A DNA stretch of 64,000 nt from Verrucomicrobiota bacterium (GCA_023443455.1 JAEZUE010000069.1:1-64000), one strand, 5' to 3'. Shown: positions 1 to 7,989, counted from the first letter of the stretch. Translations and numbers: made by a program. Notes: generated from the letters alone by a model not told the origin.

Positions 1-2
1 TG

Positions 3-437
3 CTCTGCTACGTGACGCCGAAGGAGCACCTCGGCCTGCCGAACAAGGACGACGTGCGCGCCGGCGTGATCGCCTACAAGATCGCCGCGCACGCCGCCGA
101 CCTCGCCAAGGGGCATCCGGCCGCCCAATACCGCGACAACGCGCTTTCCAAGGCCCGCTTCGAGTTCCGCTGGGAGGACCAGTTCAACCTCGGCCTCGAT
201 CCGGAAAAGGCGCGCGAGTTCCACGACGACACCCTGCCGCAGGAGAGCGCGAAGACCGCGCATTTCTGCTCCATGTGCGGCCCGCAGTTCTGCTCGATGA
301 AGATCACCGAGGACGTGCGCAAATTCGCCGAGGCGCAGGGCGTGGGCGAGAACGAGGCGGTCGTCGCCGGCCTGCACGCCAAGGCCGAGGAGTTCCGCCA
401 GAAGGGCGGCGAGATCTACCTCGACGGGAAGAAGTGA
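3..437 (+). CDS. thiC: Phosphomethylpyrimidine synthase ThiC, C-terminal part
   Basis: This is the last ~145 residues of ThiC, the radical-SAM enzyme that converts 5-aminoimidazole ribotide to HMP phosphate in thiamin synthesis. The frame is open from the left edge, so the N-terminal three quarters lies outside the window. The C-terminal iron-sulfur motif is visible as CSMCGPQFC (CX2CX4C), followed by SMKI, as in the ThiC family. The upstream stretch YVTPKEHLGLPNKDDVRAG is also a conserved ThiC segment. The stop is TGA. The next gene, a SIMPL protein, begins 65 bp downstream and has no obvious functional link. The family call is safe; the upstream leader cannot be inspected. Confidence 0.96.
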   Translation, partial: LCYVTPKEHLGLPNKDDVRAGVIAYKIAAHAADLAKGHPAAQYRDNALSKARFEFRWEDQFNLGLDPEKAREFHDDTLPQESAKTAHFCSMCGPQFCSMKITEDVRKFAEAQGVGENEAVVAGLHAKAEEFRQKGGEIYLDGKK

Positions 438-502
438 GCGGGCCGCGACGGGCGAGGACTGTCTTGATTTGGGTGTGACGCCTGCCACGCTGGGCGCACA
501 CC

Positions 503-1225
503 ATGAAGACCCCTGCTTTCGTTGCCCTGCTTGCGTTGTTCCTCCTCGTCGCCGTGCCGGTGCGGGCGGAGGAATCGGTTCCCCATGTCGCTGTCTTCGG
601 CACCGCGATCACCCGCGTGCAGCCCGATCTCCTGCGCTGGCGGCTCACGGTGGCGCGTCGGGGCGCCGACGTCGCCCCGCTGGCCGAGGCCCATGCGCGC
701 GACGTGGCCGCAGTGCTGGCCTTCCTCGGCGGGCAGGGCATCGCGGAGCGCGAGATCCAGACCGCGCGGATGCAGTTTTCCGAACACTACGAATACCGCT
801 CGAAGAGCAGGGTGATGGAAGGCTACGACGCCTCGACCTCGATCACTTTCAGCGTGGCCGAGCTGGGCAAATACCAGGCGCTCTGGCAGGGACTCGCGCG
901 GTTGGAGGGCGTTTCGGTCGACGGGGTTGCATGGGACAGCTCCCGCCGGATCGAGCTGCAGAACTCCTCGCGCATCGATGCCCTGTTGGCGGCGAAGGCG
1001 AAGGCCGAGGCCATGGCCGGTGCCCTCGAAGTGAAACTCGCCGAGCCGATCGTGATCGAGGAGTTGCCCACGTTCGGTGACGACCGGTTCCGCGGACTGC
1101 GCGGAAACACCGCCAACATGGTGAGCTACCAGCCCGGGGGCGACGAAGGGGACGACGCGGTGGCACCCGGCGAGATCGAGATTCGCACGCGGGTGCAGGT
1201 CCGCTTCCGGATTTCGCCGCGGTAG
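503..1225 (+). CDS. SIMPL (DUF541) domain exported protein
   Basis: A 240-residue exported protein. Residues 1-22 form a signal peptide ending VRA, with likely cleavage before EES. The rest is one SIMPL/DUF541 domain: an early VAVFGTAI-like strand, a paired middle region around YEYRSKSRVMEGYDAS, the helix AKAKAEAMAGALEVKL, and a last strand EIEIRTRVQVRFRI. SIMPL proteins are periplasmic or surface proteins of poorly defined function; some relatives are linked to oxidative stress or signalling complexes, but nothing here says which. The stop codon TAG sits inside a GTAG tetranucleotide that begins a self-complementary stretch like the repeats that follow. The gene is probably monocistronic. 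Confidence 0.88.
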   Translation: MKTPAFVALLALFLLVAVPVRAEESVPHVAVFGTAITRVQPDLLRWRLTVARRGADVAPLAEAHARDVAAVLAFLGGQGIAEREIQTARMQFSEHYEYRSKSRVMEGYDASTSITFSVAELGKYQALWQGLARLEGVSVDGVAWDSSRRIELQNSSRIDALLAAKAKAEAMAGALEVKLAEPIVIEELPTFGDDRFRGLRGNTANMVSYQPGGDEGDDAVAPGEIEIRTRVQVRFRISPR

Positions 1226-1256
1226 GCGGTGCGGCTCGTGAGAGCAGCTTCTCCGC

Positions 1257-1339
1257 GTAGCGGCGGGCGTGGCCGACATCGCCGTTCTGGCGAACGGCAC
1301 CACTGGGCGGAAGGCTGAACGACTTCGTCATTCAGCTAC
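1257..1339. repeat. GTAG-headed inverted repeat pair (REP/BIME-like)
   Basis: Two outward-facing units. The left starts GTAG at 1257 and contains CGGCG...CGCCG arms (1261-1265, 1280-1284). The right, on the minus strand, starts GTAG at 1339 and folds as CTGAATGAC-GAA-GTCGTTCAG with one wobble pair. The GTAG head plus an imperfect palindrome is the form of REP elements mobilised by RAYT transposases. Further head-to-head pairs are found elsewhere in this window. Confidence 0.6.
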
Positions 1340-1357
1340 GCCGGAGGGGAAACGAAA

Positions 1358-1381
1358 ACGGCCCGCCAGGCGGCGGGCCGT
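1358..1381. terminator. Perfect GC-rich hairpin, candidate terminator
   Basis: Arms ACGGCCCGCC and GGCGGGCCGT (10 bp, perfect) with a 4-base loop lie between the convergent SIMPL and PEP-CTERM genes. An A-rich run precedes it on the plus strand (AACGAAAA), giving a T-rich tail on the minus strand, so it best fits termination of the PEP-CTERM gene. Confidence 0.55.
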
Positions 1382-1399
1382 GAAGAATCGTTTGAACCG

Positions 1400-1424
1400 A
1401 AGCCGCGGATGCGCTCCGCGGCTT
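1400..1424. terminator. Second hairpin after the PEP-CTERM stop
   Basis: Arms AAGCCGCGGA and TCCGCGGCTT are perfect over 10 bp around a 5-base loop. It lies 7 bases beyond the PEP-CTERM stop codon and just before the hairpin at 1358-1381, making a tandem pair of stem-loops. Confidence 0.5.
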
Positions 1425-1431
1425 TGTTGTG

Positions 1432-2214
1432 TCAGGAGCGTTTGCGGCGGCGGATGATCGCCACGCCCAGCGCGGCCGCACCGGCGAGCAACGCGTACGT
1501 CGACGGCTCGGGAATCTGGATCCGGGTCAGCTTGATGTCGTCGTAGTAGACCGGGCCGGTGTCGTTGCCCCAGAGGTCGACGGCTTGGATCTCGGTCGCG
1601 GTGTCAGCCGATGCCCAAGTGTATGAGGTACCGAAGCTCGTACCATTATAGGACGCAGTCACCGTGTTGTTGTCCAAATCGATCACGAAGTGAAACTCCG
1701 CCCACTGGCCGAGGGCCAGGCTTTCGGCATAACCACCGTCCCTTCCGGCGTTCCAGAAAACTGCGATCGCCTCGTCCATTCCATACTGTTCGGTGGCGAC
1801 GTCCTCGCCCACGAAGGACATAAAAGGTGCCCAGCTATAATCTGCCCGATTGCCAGAACCATCGTATTGGTTGAGGAGCACGAACGAGCTTTCCCCGGAA
1901 AAAGCGCTCGGGATGTAGATCATCCCGCTCAGTTCCCAGACACCACCGTTGATGCTGCTGAACGTTTGCACCAGATCGCTGCTGGCAGTGATGGAGACGG
2001 AGTTCGAGCCGCTGTAGGCGTAGTCTGAAGATACAAAGGCGGTGGCCGGCGAGGCGCCATCCCACCCGGCCCAGCCGTTCACCCCGTGGAGGTCGGCGCC
2101 GTCGGTGTAGGAGTCGAAGTCTTCGGAGAAGACGGTCTGGCTTGAGGCGAGATTGGGCAGTGCAGCCGCGAGCACTGCCGCGCCCAGGAGCGACGCGATG
2201 GTCTTGCTTGTCAT
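1432..2214 (-). CDS. PEP-CTERM sorted surface protein
   Basis: A 260-residue exported protein. The start chosen is the ATG at 2214, because it is followed directly by a signal peptide (MTSKTIASLLGAAVLAAALP...ASS). The middle (about 30-225) is rich in aromatics, Asp and Asn and looks like a beta-sandwich of the concanavalin/LamG type (FHFVIDLDNNTVTASYNG). The end carries the PEP-CTERM sorting signal: PEPSTY, a hydrophobic helix, and a basic RRRKRS tail. In this system exosortase cleaves and passes the protein to the outer surface or matrix. The in-frame extension upstream of 2214 is low-complexity and is rejected. A 13-bp inverted repeat lies 33 bp upstream of the start. No exosortase gene is nearby. 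Confidence 0.9.
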   Translation of the reverse strand: MTSKTIASLLGAAVLAAALPNLASSQTVFSEDFDSYTDGADLHGVNGWAGWDGASPATAFVSSDYAYSGSNSVSITASSDLVQTFSSINGGVWELSGMIYIPSAFSGESSFVLLNQYDGSGNRADYSWAPFMSFVGEDVATEQYGMDEAIAVFWNAGRDGGYAESLALGQWAEFHFVIDLDNNTVTASYNGTSFGTSYTWASADTATEIQAVDLWGNDTGPVYYDDIKLTRIQIPEPSTYALLAGAAALGVAIIRRRKRS

Positions 2215-2246
2215 TTGTGTGATTGGGTTGGCCGACGAAGGGGGGC

Positions 2247-2292
2247 TTTCGCGCGGAGCGCGGTCACCATGGTCGACGGGCTCCGCGCGAAA
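2247..2292. promoter_or_regulatory. 13-bp perfect inverted repeat in the PEP-CTERM leader
   Basis: TTTCGCGCGGAGC at 2247-2259 is exactly complementary to GCTCCGCGCGAAA at 2280-2292, with a 20-bp spacer. It lies 33-78 bp upstream of the PEP-CTERM start. It could be an operator for a dimeric regulator, a 5'-UTR stem-loop, or an intergenic repeat unit. Confidence 0.5.
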
Positions 2293-2491
2293 CAATGTGA
2301 AATCGGTGTCATGATTTGCGTATAACGACGACTTCAGGGAGGCAGAAGGATTCGTGATGCAAAGGGGCGCCCGAAGGTGTTGTTCGCCGCTCCTTCTCCC
2401 TTGCCCCGCGCGGGGTGCGCCGGTTGCCTCGTCGCCTGCCTGTTTCCGGCCTTGGCCGGAGCGGCCCATCCGACACCCCGCAGTACTTTCC

Positions 2492-4540
2492 ATGAACCCC
2501 TTGAAAAAAATCTTCCGTCCTTCCAACAAGGCCGCGGATCCGTCCGTCGCCGCACAGCCCGAGGCAACCCCCGCACCGGCGCCGGAGTCGTCGGCACCGA
2601 AAACGGTTGCGTTTTCCGAGGTGCCGGAAAGCCAGTCGATCTCGACCGGCGACCTGTCGTCGTTTCCCTCGAACGAAGCGCCGGTGGATCCGGCCAAGGA
2701 CCCGAGCAAGATCCGCATCTTCGATCGCGAAGGGCGGGAGCATTTCATGCCGCGCGAACAGTTCCGCGCCGAGGTGCTGTTGCCTCAGCTCGAGAAGGTT
2801 CGCGAAGAGCCCGACCAGCTCTATGCCGCCATCGCCCATGCGCTGATGGACGGCTTCGCCACCGACCTGCTCGACGCGGCCGAACAACTGCACCGCATCG
2901 ACACCATCCCGGAGCGCGGCGCGGTCATCCTCGCCGTCGTCTATCGTGAGCTGCAGCGTTTCGACGATTCCGAGCAGGTGCTGCGCACGTACATCGAACA
3001 GCACGGCGAGAGCCCGATCACGCTGGTCAATCTCGCCAAGATCGCGATGGACCGCGGCAGCCCCGACGAAGCGCTCACGACGCTTGCGAAGGCGCTCGAG
3101 CTCGATCCGAACCAGCCCGACGGCATCCAGTGGTACTGCGGCATCATCAGCGACCGCGATGGCCAACCGGCGGCGCTCGACGCGTTGAAGCAACTGGCCA
3201 CGAAGCCGGGGTGCTGGCGTGCGCAGCTCTGGCTGGCCGCCGAGGCGATCGGGCGGGAGCAGTATGACGAGGCGAAGGCCCACTACGCCGATGCGCTCGG
3301 CAAGGCCGGCACGCCGACCCCCTCGGATCTGCTGGTGCAGATCAGCGGCGACCTCGGCAACGCCAAGCAGCTCGACCTTCTGCTGGAAATCGTCGGGCCG
3401 AAGTTCGACGCCGCCACGCACGGCCTGACCGTGGGCGAGAACCTTCTGCGCGCCTGCTTCGAGTCGGGCCGCGGCCAGGCCTTCCACGGCCTGCTCGACC
3501 TGCTCTACGCCCAGCGGCGCCCGGATTGGCGCGCGCGTCTCGACCATTGGGATATGACGATGGCCCGTGCCCGCGCCTCGTACGCGGCCAAGGAGGCGGA
3601 GAAGTCCAAGACCAAGCCGACCGTGGCGATGGTGGTGGACGACGGTCCGGCCTGGTTGCCCGAGGGCGCGCACAACGACGGCTCCTTCCCGGTGCCCGCC
3701 GAGGGGGCGCCGTCGATCGCGTTCATCGGCTGCACGGCCAAGATCGACCAGAGCGATCCGAAGAAGGCCCAGCAGCTCGGCGATGCGGCCGGGCGCTTCA
3801 GCCGGGCGTTCCCCCTTTTCCTCGCCGAGCAGGTCCAGCTGGGCGGCGGTGTGCGCGTGCGCCCGATGGTTCCGTGGGTGCAGGCCGAGCTGGCGGCGTT
3901 CCTGGTCGCGAACGCGCCCTGGAAGGACGACGAGATCGCGAAGCACGCGCGCTCGATCCAGCCTCCCTGTGGTTACGGTGTGGCGACGCACATCGATCTC
4001 TCCGGCGATCCGTGGCGCATCGAGCTGAAGCTGGTCCGCGGCGAGGATGGTGCGGTGCTCGGCACCGCGACGGTGGAGTTCAAGCCCGACACGGTCGAGG
4101 CCGCCCTGACCGCGCTGGTCGACCAGCTTTTCGCCCTGCTCGCGGAGCATGCCGGTATCACCCGTTCGGAGATGCCCGCGCTCTACACGCCGCCGACGGG
4201 CGCCGGCTTCGGTCTCTATCTGCTCAACCTCGAGCAGTTGCTCGCGCTGCGTTGCAACACCCTGCCCAACGGCAAGGGCATGCTCAGCGGCGAACGCGGG
4301 GTGATCGACAGTCTCATCCGGCTGAGCCTGGCCGAGCCGAGCAACCTCATGCCGCGCCTGCTGCTCGTGCAATTCCTCCGCCGCCTCGCCCATGCGCGGC
4401 CGCCGGTGGTGCTCGAGTACCGCGAGGTGATGGAGAAGCTCCAGTCGGAAAAGCCGTTGCCCGAAGCCGCCGGCGCGATCATCGGGAAGATGCTCGCCGA
4501 GCTCTATGCTCCGGCCGCACCGGAAGCGCCGGCCTCCTGA
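2492..4540 (+). CDS. TPR-repeat protein of unknown function
   Basis: A 682-residue, probably cytoplasmic protein. The ATG at 2492 was chosen because the longer open frame upstream is Arg/Cys/Pro-rich and unlike protein. After a Pro/Ala/Ser-rich N-terminus (about 15-60) come helical repeats from about 110 to 330, including clear TPR helices such as SPITLVNLAKIAMDRGSPDE followed by ALTTLAKALELDPNQPDG. The second half (about 380-680) is unique; it holds no motif I recognise, though long alternating segments suggest a second folded domain. No signal peptide is evident. A strong rho-independent terminator follows. The role is likely a protein-protein scaffold; anything more is guesswork. Confidence 0.8.
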   Translation: MNPLKKIFRPSNKAADPSVAAQPEATPAPAPESSAPKTVAFSEVPESQSISTGDLSSFPSNEAPVDPAKDPSKIRIFDREGREHFMPREQFRAEVLLPQLEKVREEPDQLYAAIAHALMDGFATDLLDAAEQLHRIDTIPERGAVILAVVYRELQRFDDSEQVLRTYIEQHGESPITLVNLAKIAMDRGSPDEALTTLAKALELDPNQPDGIQWYCGIISDRDGQPAALDALKQLATKPGCWRAQLWLAAEAIGREQYDEAKAHYADALGKAGTPTPSDLLVQISGDLGNAKQLDLLLEIVGPKFDAATHGLTVGENLLRACFESGRGQAFHGLLDLLYAQRRPDWRARLDHWDMTMARARASYAAKEAEKSKTKPTVAMVVDDGPAWLPEGAHNDGSFPVPAEGAPSIAFIGCTAKIDQSDPKKAQQLGDAAGRFSRAFPLFLAEQVQLGGGVRVRPMVPWVQAELAAFLVANAPWKDDEIAKHARSIQPPCGYGVATHIDLSGDPWRIELKLVRGEDGAVLGTATVEFKPDTVEAALTALVDQLFALLAEHAGITRSEMPALYTPPTGAGFGLYLLNLEQLLALRCNTLPNGKGMLSGERGVIDSLIRLSLAEPSNLMPRLLLVQFLRRLAHARPPVVLEYREVMEKLQSEKPLPEAAGAIIGKMLAELYAPAAPEAPAS

Positions 4541-4569
4541 TTCGTCGTTGTTTGTGCCGACTTCAGACG

Positions 4570-4592
4570 GGCGGACCGCATCGCGGTCCGCC
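4570..4592 (+). terminator. Rho-independent terminator of the TPR gene
   Basis: GGCGGACCGC and GCGGTCCGCC are perfectly complementary over 10 bp around a 3-base loop, 30 bases after the TPR stop, followed by TGTTTCGTTT. It separates the TPR gene from the SOS cassette. Confidence 0.75.
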
Positions 4593-4670
4593 TGTTTCGT
4601 TTGGCCCGCGGCGGTGTTTCCAAACTGCCGCCGGCGCCTTCCTTTCGCCGAGCTTGCGCAGCGGCGAATT

Positions 4671-4688
4671 ACTGCTCAAGTGAGCAGT
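4671..4688. promoter_or_regulatory. Probable LexA operator upstream of lexA
   Basis: ACTGCTCAAGTGAGCAGT is an 18-bp perfect inverted repeat (8-bp arms, 2-bp centre) ending one base before the lexA ATG. Its core TGCTC-N4-GAGCA has the same 5-4-5 geometry as the TGTTC-N4-GAACA site I recall being reported for Verrucomicrobium LexA, with one changed base per half-site. Its position would let LexA block its own gene, and possibly the downstream imu genes. Confidence 0.7.
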
Positions 4689-5297
4689 ATGCTGACCGAA
4701 CGCCAACAGGCCGTGCTCGACTTCATCCGCACCCACCAGGAGGAGCACTCGATTCCGCCGTCGACGCGCGAGATCCAGCGGCAGTTCGGTTTCGCCAGCC
4801 AGTATTCGGTGCGCTGCCACCTCAAGGCGCTCGCCGCCAAGGGGCAGGTCTCGCAACTGGTCGACGGCCGCTGGGGCGTGACCGCCCGCGAGGTGCAGGG
4901 GCATCTTTTCCATCTGCCCATCTACGGCTCGATCCCGGCCGGCGTGCCCGCGCTCGAGGAGCAGCAACCCCACGAGACGCTCGCGATCGATCCGGCCTTC
5001 TTCGGCCTCCGCGGCGCGAAGCCGGCCGATTTCTGGGCGTTGCGGGTGCAGGGCGACTCGATGGTCGGCGCGCACATCCTCGACGGCGACATCGTCGCGT
5101 TGATACGCCGCGCGCCGCGGGTGGGCGAGATCATCGCGGCGCTGGTCGACGGCACCACGTCGACCTTGAAGCGCCTCGTGCACGTCCGCGGCCGCCCGGT
5201 GCTGCGGGCCGAGAACAAACGTTATGCCGACATCGTGCCCGAGCGCCTCGAGTGCCAAGGCGTCGTTGTCGGCGTGCTACGCCGCGGCGTGGCGTAA
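4689..5297 (+). CDS. lexA: SOS repressor LexA
   Basis: A 202-residue LexA. It represses DNA-damage genes and self-cleaves when stimulated by RecA filaments. The N-terminal winged helix-turn-helix runs from RQQAVLDFIRTHQEEHSIPP to about residue 65. The cleavage bond is Ala84-Gly85 (IPAGVP), and the catalytic pair is Ser124 (GDSMVG) and Lys161 (STLKRL). The ATG at 4689 is chosen because family homology begins exactly there (MLTERQQ) and the operator-like palindrome ends next to it, which suggests a nearly leaderless or operator-occluded start. The imuA-imuB-dnaE2 mutagenesis genes follow on the same strand, as in many SOS cassettes, although the gaps are wider than usual. Confidence 0.96.
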   Translation: MLTERQQAVLDFIRTHQEEHSIPPSTREIQRQFGFASQYSVRCHLKALAAKGQVSQLVDGRWGVTAREVQGHLFHLPIYGSIPAGVPALEEQQPHETLAIDPAFFGLRGAKPADFWALRVQGDSMVGAHILDGDIVALIRRAPRVGEIIAALVDGTTSTLKRLVHVRGRPVLRAENKRYADIVPERLECQGVVVGVLRRGVA

Positions 5298-5339
5298 GTG
5301 GAGGGCCTCCCTTGAACACTCCGTTTCCCTTGGCCTGCG

Positions 5340-5414
5340 GTAGGAGCCTGCTTGCAGGCGATTCCGGGGCGGTGTTGCTGGCCGAGGTGCAATCGCCTGC
5401 AAGCAGGCTCCTAC
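5340..5414. repeat. BIME-like pair of identical 24-bp REP units
   Basis: A unit starting GTAGGAGCCTGCTTGCAGGC (5340-5363) is repeated as its exact reverse complement at 5391-5414, with 27 bp between. Each unit is itself a stem (GCCTGC/GCAGGC). The right-hand unit recurs base for base at 62038-62061. The structure (GTAG head, internal palindrome, head-out inverted pair) matches BIMEs described in Pseudomonas and enterobacteria. It lies in the lexA-imuA gap. Confidence 0.85.
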
Positions 5415-5491
5415 AGGGAAATATGTTCCGATCAGTTTTCCGCCTCCCACGGATGTCCCACCCCTTGTGCGAGGAATGACGACCAGCACCG

Positions 5492-6154
5492 ATGTCCCGC
5501 CCTCCCGTGTCAGTTGCCGATCTGCGGCAGATGCTTGCCGCCCGCTTCCCCCAGTCCTCGGGGCGAGCGGCCGGCGGTGTGCCCACGGGAGTTGCGGCGC
5601 TCGATGAGGCGCTCGGCGGCGGTCTGCCGATGGGGAAACTGACCGAGCTGGTCGTCGCCGCAGCGGGTGGTGGTGGGCAGTCGGTGCTGGCGCAGTTGTT
5701 GCAGACCACGCGGGCGAGCCGCCAACGCGTGGCGCTCGTCGATGCCGCCGACGCCTTCGTGCCCGACTCGCTGCCACCCGACGCGCTGCGGCATCTGGTC
5801 TGGGTGCGCTGCGGCAGCTGGGAGCAGACGCTTGCCGTCGCCGACCTGCTCGTGCGCGACGCGAACTACGCCGTCGTGGTGCTCGACCTGTGCGACGTGC
5901 CCGAGCGGCTGCTGCGCCGCACGCCGGCCACGCTCTGGCACCGGCTGCACCGGGCGGCGCAGGGCGGCGGAGCGGTGCTGGTGAAGACGGCGTATCCGAT
6001 CGTCCCTGCCGTGCCATGGCGGCTGGTGCTGCGCGAGCCGCTGCGTCTGGCCGACCGGCTCCGCTCGCGGGCGGAGCTGGTCGCGGAATTGACCGTGGAG
6101 ATCGATCGCGGCCATCGCGCCGAGCTCGTGCCGTACGAGGAGCTGGCAGGATGA
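5492..6154 (+). CDS. imuA: ImuA, RecA-like protein of the mutasome cassette
   Basis: A 220-residue ImuA/ImuA' family protein. ImuA resembles RecA/SulA and acts with ImuB and DnaE2 in damage-induced translesion synthesis. The typical opening is seen: VPTGVAALDEALGGGLPMGKLTEL at about residues 30-53, where RecA has its Walker A region; here it is degenerate, with AAGGGGQSVLAQLL instead of a full GxxxxGKT. A hydrophobic strand YAVVVLDLCDVPE (about 130-142) sits at the Walker B position. Homology begins soon after the ATG at 5492. It is 194 bp from lexA and 175 bp from imuB, both gaps filled by REP-like repeats. Confidence 0.88.
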   Translation: MSRPPVSVADLRQMLAARFPQSSGRAAGGVPTGVAALDEALGGGLPMGKLTELVVAAAGGGGQSVLAQLLQTTRASRQRVALVDAADAFVPDSLPPDALRHLVWVRCGSWEQTLAVADLLVRDANYAVVVLDLCDVPERLLRRTPATLWHRLHRAAQGGGAVLVKTAYPIVPAVPWRLVLREPLRLADRLRSRAELVAELTVEIDRGHRAELVPYEELAG

Positions 6155-6204
6155 GGGCGCTCGAGCGAATCGAGAGCCCGGAATTGGACGCTTGCGTCCG
6201 ACAA

Positions 6205-6292
6205 GTAGGACCGGTCTGCGACCGGTTCACCTGGGCCTGGGCCGAAGGAGCCGGCATCAATCCGCCGGGTCCAGTCGGAGACGTGGACCTAC
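6205..6292. repeat. GTAG-headed inverted pair in the imuA-imuB gap
   Basis: The left unit, GTAGGACCGGTCTGCGACCG at 6205 onward, folds as ACCGGT-CTGCG-ACCGGT. The right unit reads from GTAG at 6292 on the minus strand and ends at 6269 (GTAGGTCCACGTCTCCGACT...). A further hairpin, GGACGC-TT-GCGTCC, lies at 6186-6199. A unit with the same CTGCG loop occurs at 61200-61223. Confidence 0.65.
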
Positions 6293-6329
6293 TGCCGACA
6301 CGGCGGACAGATCGCGGCGGAGGTGGATC

Positions 6330-7796
6330 ATGAATACCGACATTCCCCGTTATGCCGTGCTCCACGTGCCGGACTTTGCGCTGCATGCGCTGCGGCGCGC
6401 CGATCCTGCGCTGGCCGGGAAACCGACCGCGCTGATCGCGGGCGAGGGACGTCGCGCGGTGGTGGTCGCCGTGTCGCCCGAGGTGCGCGGGGTTGCGCCC
6501 GGATTGGCGGTGACGTTGGCGATGGCGCGCTGCCCCGGCATCGTGCTGCGGCCGCGCGAGCCGGCGGCGGAGATCGAGGCCAATCGCCTGTTGCTCGCCG
6601 CCGCGTTCACCCTCTCGCCGCGCGTCGAGTTCACCGCCGCCGGCTGCGCCACGGTCGACCTGCAGGGCGCCGATGCACTTGCCACCGAAATGCGGATGCG
6701 CGCGATCGTGACCGAACTCGGTGTGGCCGGGCTGCCGGTGCGCTGCGGTGCGGCGGGCACGCCGCTCACGGCGTCCTTCGCCGCGCGGCAGGCCGACCCG
6801 GTGCTGATCGTCGACGATACCGCGGACTTTCTCGCTCCGCTGTCGCTCGACTTCGCAGAGCCGACGCCCGAGCACGCGACGATCCTGCGCGGGTGGGGCA
6901 TCCGCACCTGCGGCGAACTCACCTCGCTGGCGAAGGCCGAGGTCGGCAAACGGCTCGGCACCGAGGGCGCCGCGCTCTGGGAACGCGCGGCCGGCGAGGC
7001 GACGCGACCGCTGCGTCTCGCGCAGCCCGCGCGCAGTTTCGCCGCGGAGTGGAGCTACGAGCCGCCGATCGAGTCGTTGGAGCCGCTGCTGTTCCGGCTG
7101 CGGCGTTTCGCCGAGTGCGTGGCGCTCGAGCTGCGTGGTGAGGGTCTGGCGGCGGAGAAGCTCACCTTCACGCTCTTGTTGGAGGACGAAAGCGACAACC
7201 GGCGCGAACTGCGGCTACCCGAGGCGACGACCGACATCGATAGTTGGATGCGCGTGCTGCAGTCGCATCTCGAGACCGTGCGCACCGAGGCACGTGTTGC
7301 GGGCGCGCGGTTGGTGGCGGCGCCCGGGCGTCCGCCGCAGAAACAGGGCGGACTCTTCGACACCGGGCTGCGTGATCCGGCGTTGTTCTGGGACAACCTT
7401 GCGCGCGTTGCCGCGATCGTGGGCGAGGGGCGGGTGGGTTGCCCGGTCGTGCTCGATTCGCACCGGCCCGATGCCGTCGCGGTGGAGAAGCCCGCCGACA
7501 CGGTGGGCGCTCCCGCGGCGGAGCCGGTGCATCTGTTGCGCGGTCTCACGTTGCGGCGCTTCCGTCCCGCGTGGCCGGCGGTGGTTGAGCTCACGGACGG
7601 CCGCCCCGCGCGCGTCGAGTGCGAGCGTATTCGGAAAAATGTCATTCATGCGTGCGGTCCGTGGCGCAGCAGCGGCGACTGGTGGCGGCCCGACGGTTGG
7701 TCGGTCGAGGTCTGGCAGGTCGAGCTGGCGCCGGGCGGCCTCTACCAGCTCGCGCGCACCGGGACCGGGTGGAGCGTGGAGGGGGCGCTCGACTGA
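6330..7796 (+). CDS. imuB: ImuB, catalytically inactive Y-family polymerase-like protein
   Basis: A 488-residue ImuB. In known systems ImuB is a Y-family polymerase relative that has lost catalysis and bridges the beta clamp, ImuA and DnaE2. The N-terminus YAVLHVPDFALHALRR aligns with the first metal site of DinB (HVDMDCF), but the expected Asp is Pro. The SIDE motif is replaced by CATVDLQ, so the second acidic pair is incomplete. A helix-hairpin-helix-like stretch (ILRGWGIRTCGELTSL) follows. QGGLF at 339-343 is a plausible clamp-binding motif. The ATG at 6330 has GGCGGAGGTGG just upstream as ribosome-binding site; the longer open frame before it is REP sequence. Confidence 0.93.
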   Translation: MNTDIPRYAVLHVPDFALHALRRADPALAGKPTALIAGEGRRAVVVAVSPEVRGVAPGLAVTLAMARCPGIVLRPREPAAEIEANRLLLAAAFTLSPRVEFTAAGCATVDLQGADALATEMRMRAIVTELGVAGLPVRCGAAGTPLTASFAARQADPVLIVDDTADFLAPLSLDFAEPTPEHATILRGWGIRTCGELTSLAKAEVGKRLGTEGAALWERAAGEATRPLRLAQPARSFAAEWSYEPPIESLEPLLFRLRRFAECVALELRGEGLAAEKLTFTLLLEDESDNRRELRLPEATTDIDSWMRVLQSHLETVRTEARVAGARLVAAPGRPPQKQGGLFDTGLRDPALFWDNLARVAAIVGEGRVGCPVVLDSHRPDAVAVEKPADTVGAPAAEPVHLLRGLTLRRFRPAWPAVVELTDGRPARVECERIRKNVIHACGPWRSSGDWWRPDGWSVEVWQVELAPGGLYQLARTGTGWSVEGALD

Positions 7797-7852
7797 TGTT
7801 GTGGTTGAGCGAAAGGATTGAAGCAGGCTGGACGGATGTGGCGCAGGCCTCC

Positions 7853-7989
7853 GTGCCTGCGATGTTTGATAACGCAGGCACGCTCTGCTGCGTTCAGGTA
7901 GGGCGAGGCGTCTCTGCCGAGCCGTTTCGCGAAATGAGCAGCATCTTGGTTGCCGACGGACCACGGCTCACCGGGACGGTTCGCCCTAC
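7853..7989. repeat. REP-like cluster in the imuB-dnaE2 gap
   Basis: Three elements occur here. An inverted repeat has 9-bp perfect arms, GTGCCTGCG (7853-7861) and CGCAGGCAC (7873-7881). A unit starts GTAGGGCGAGGCGTCTCTGC at 7898. Its head-out partner reads GTAGGGCGAACCGTCCCGGT from 7989 leftward. The pair has the same geometry as those in the two preceding gaps of the cassette. Confidence 0.65.
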
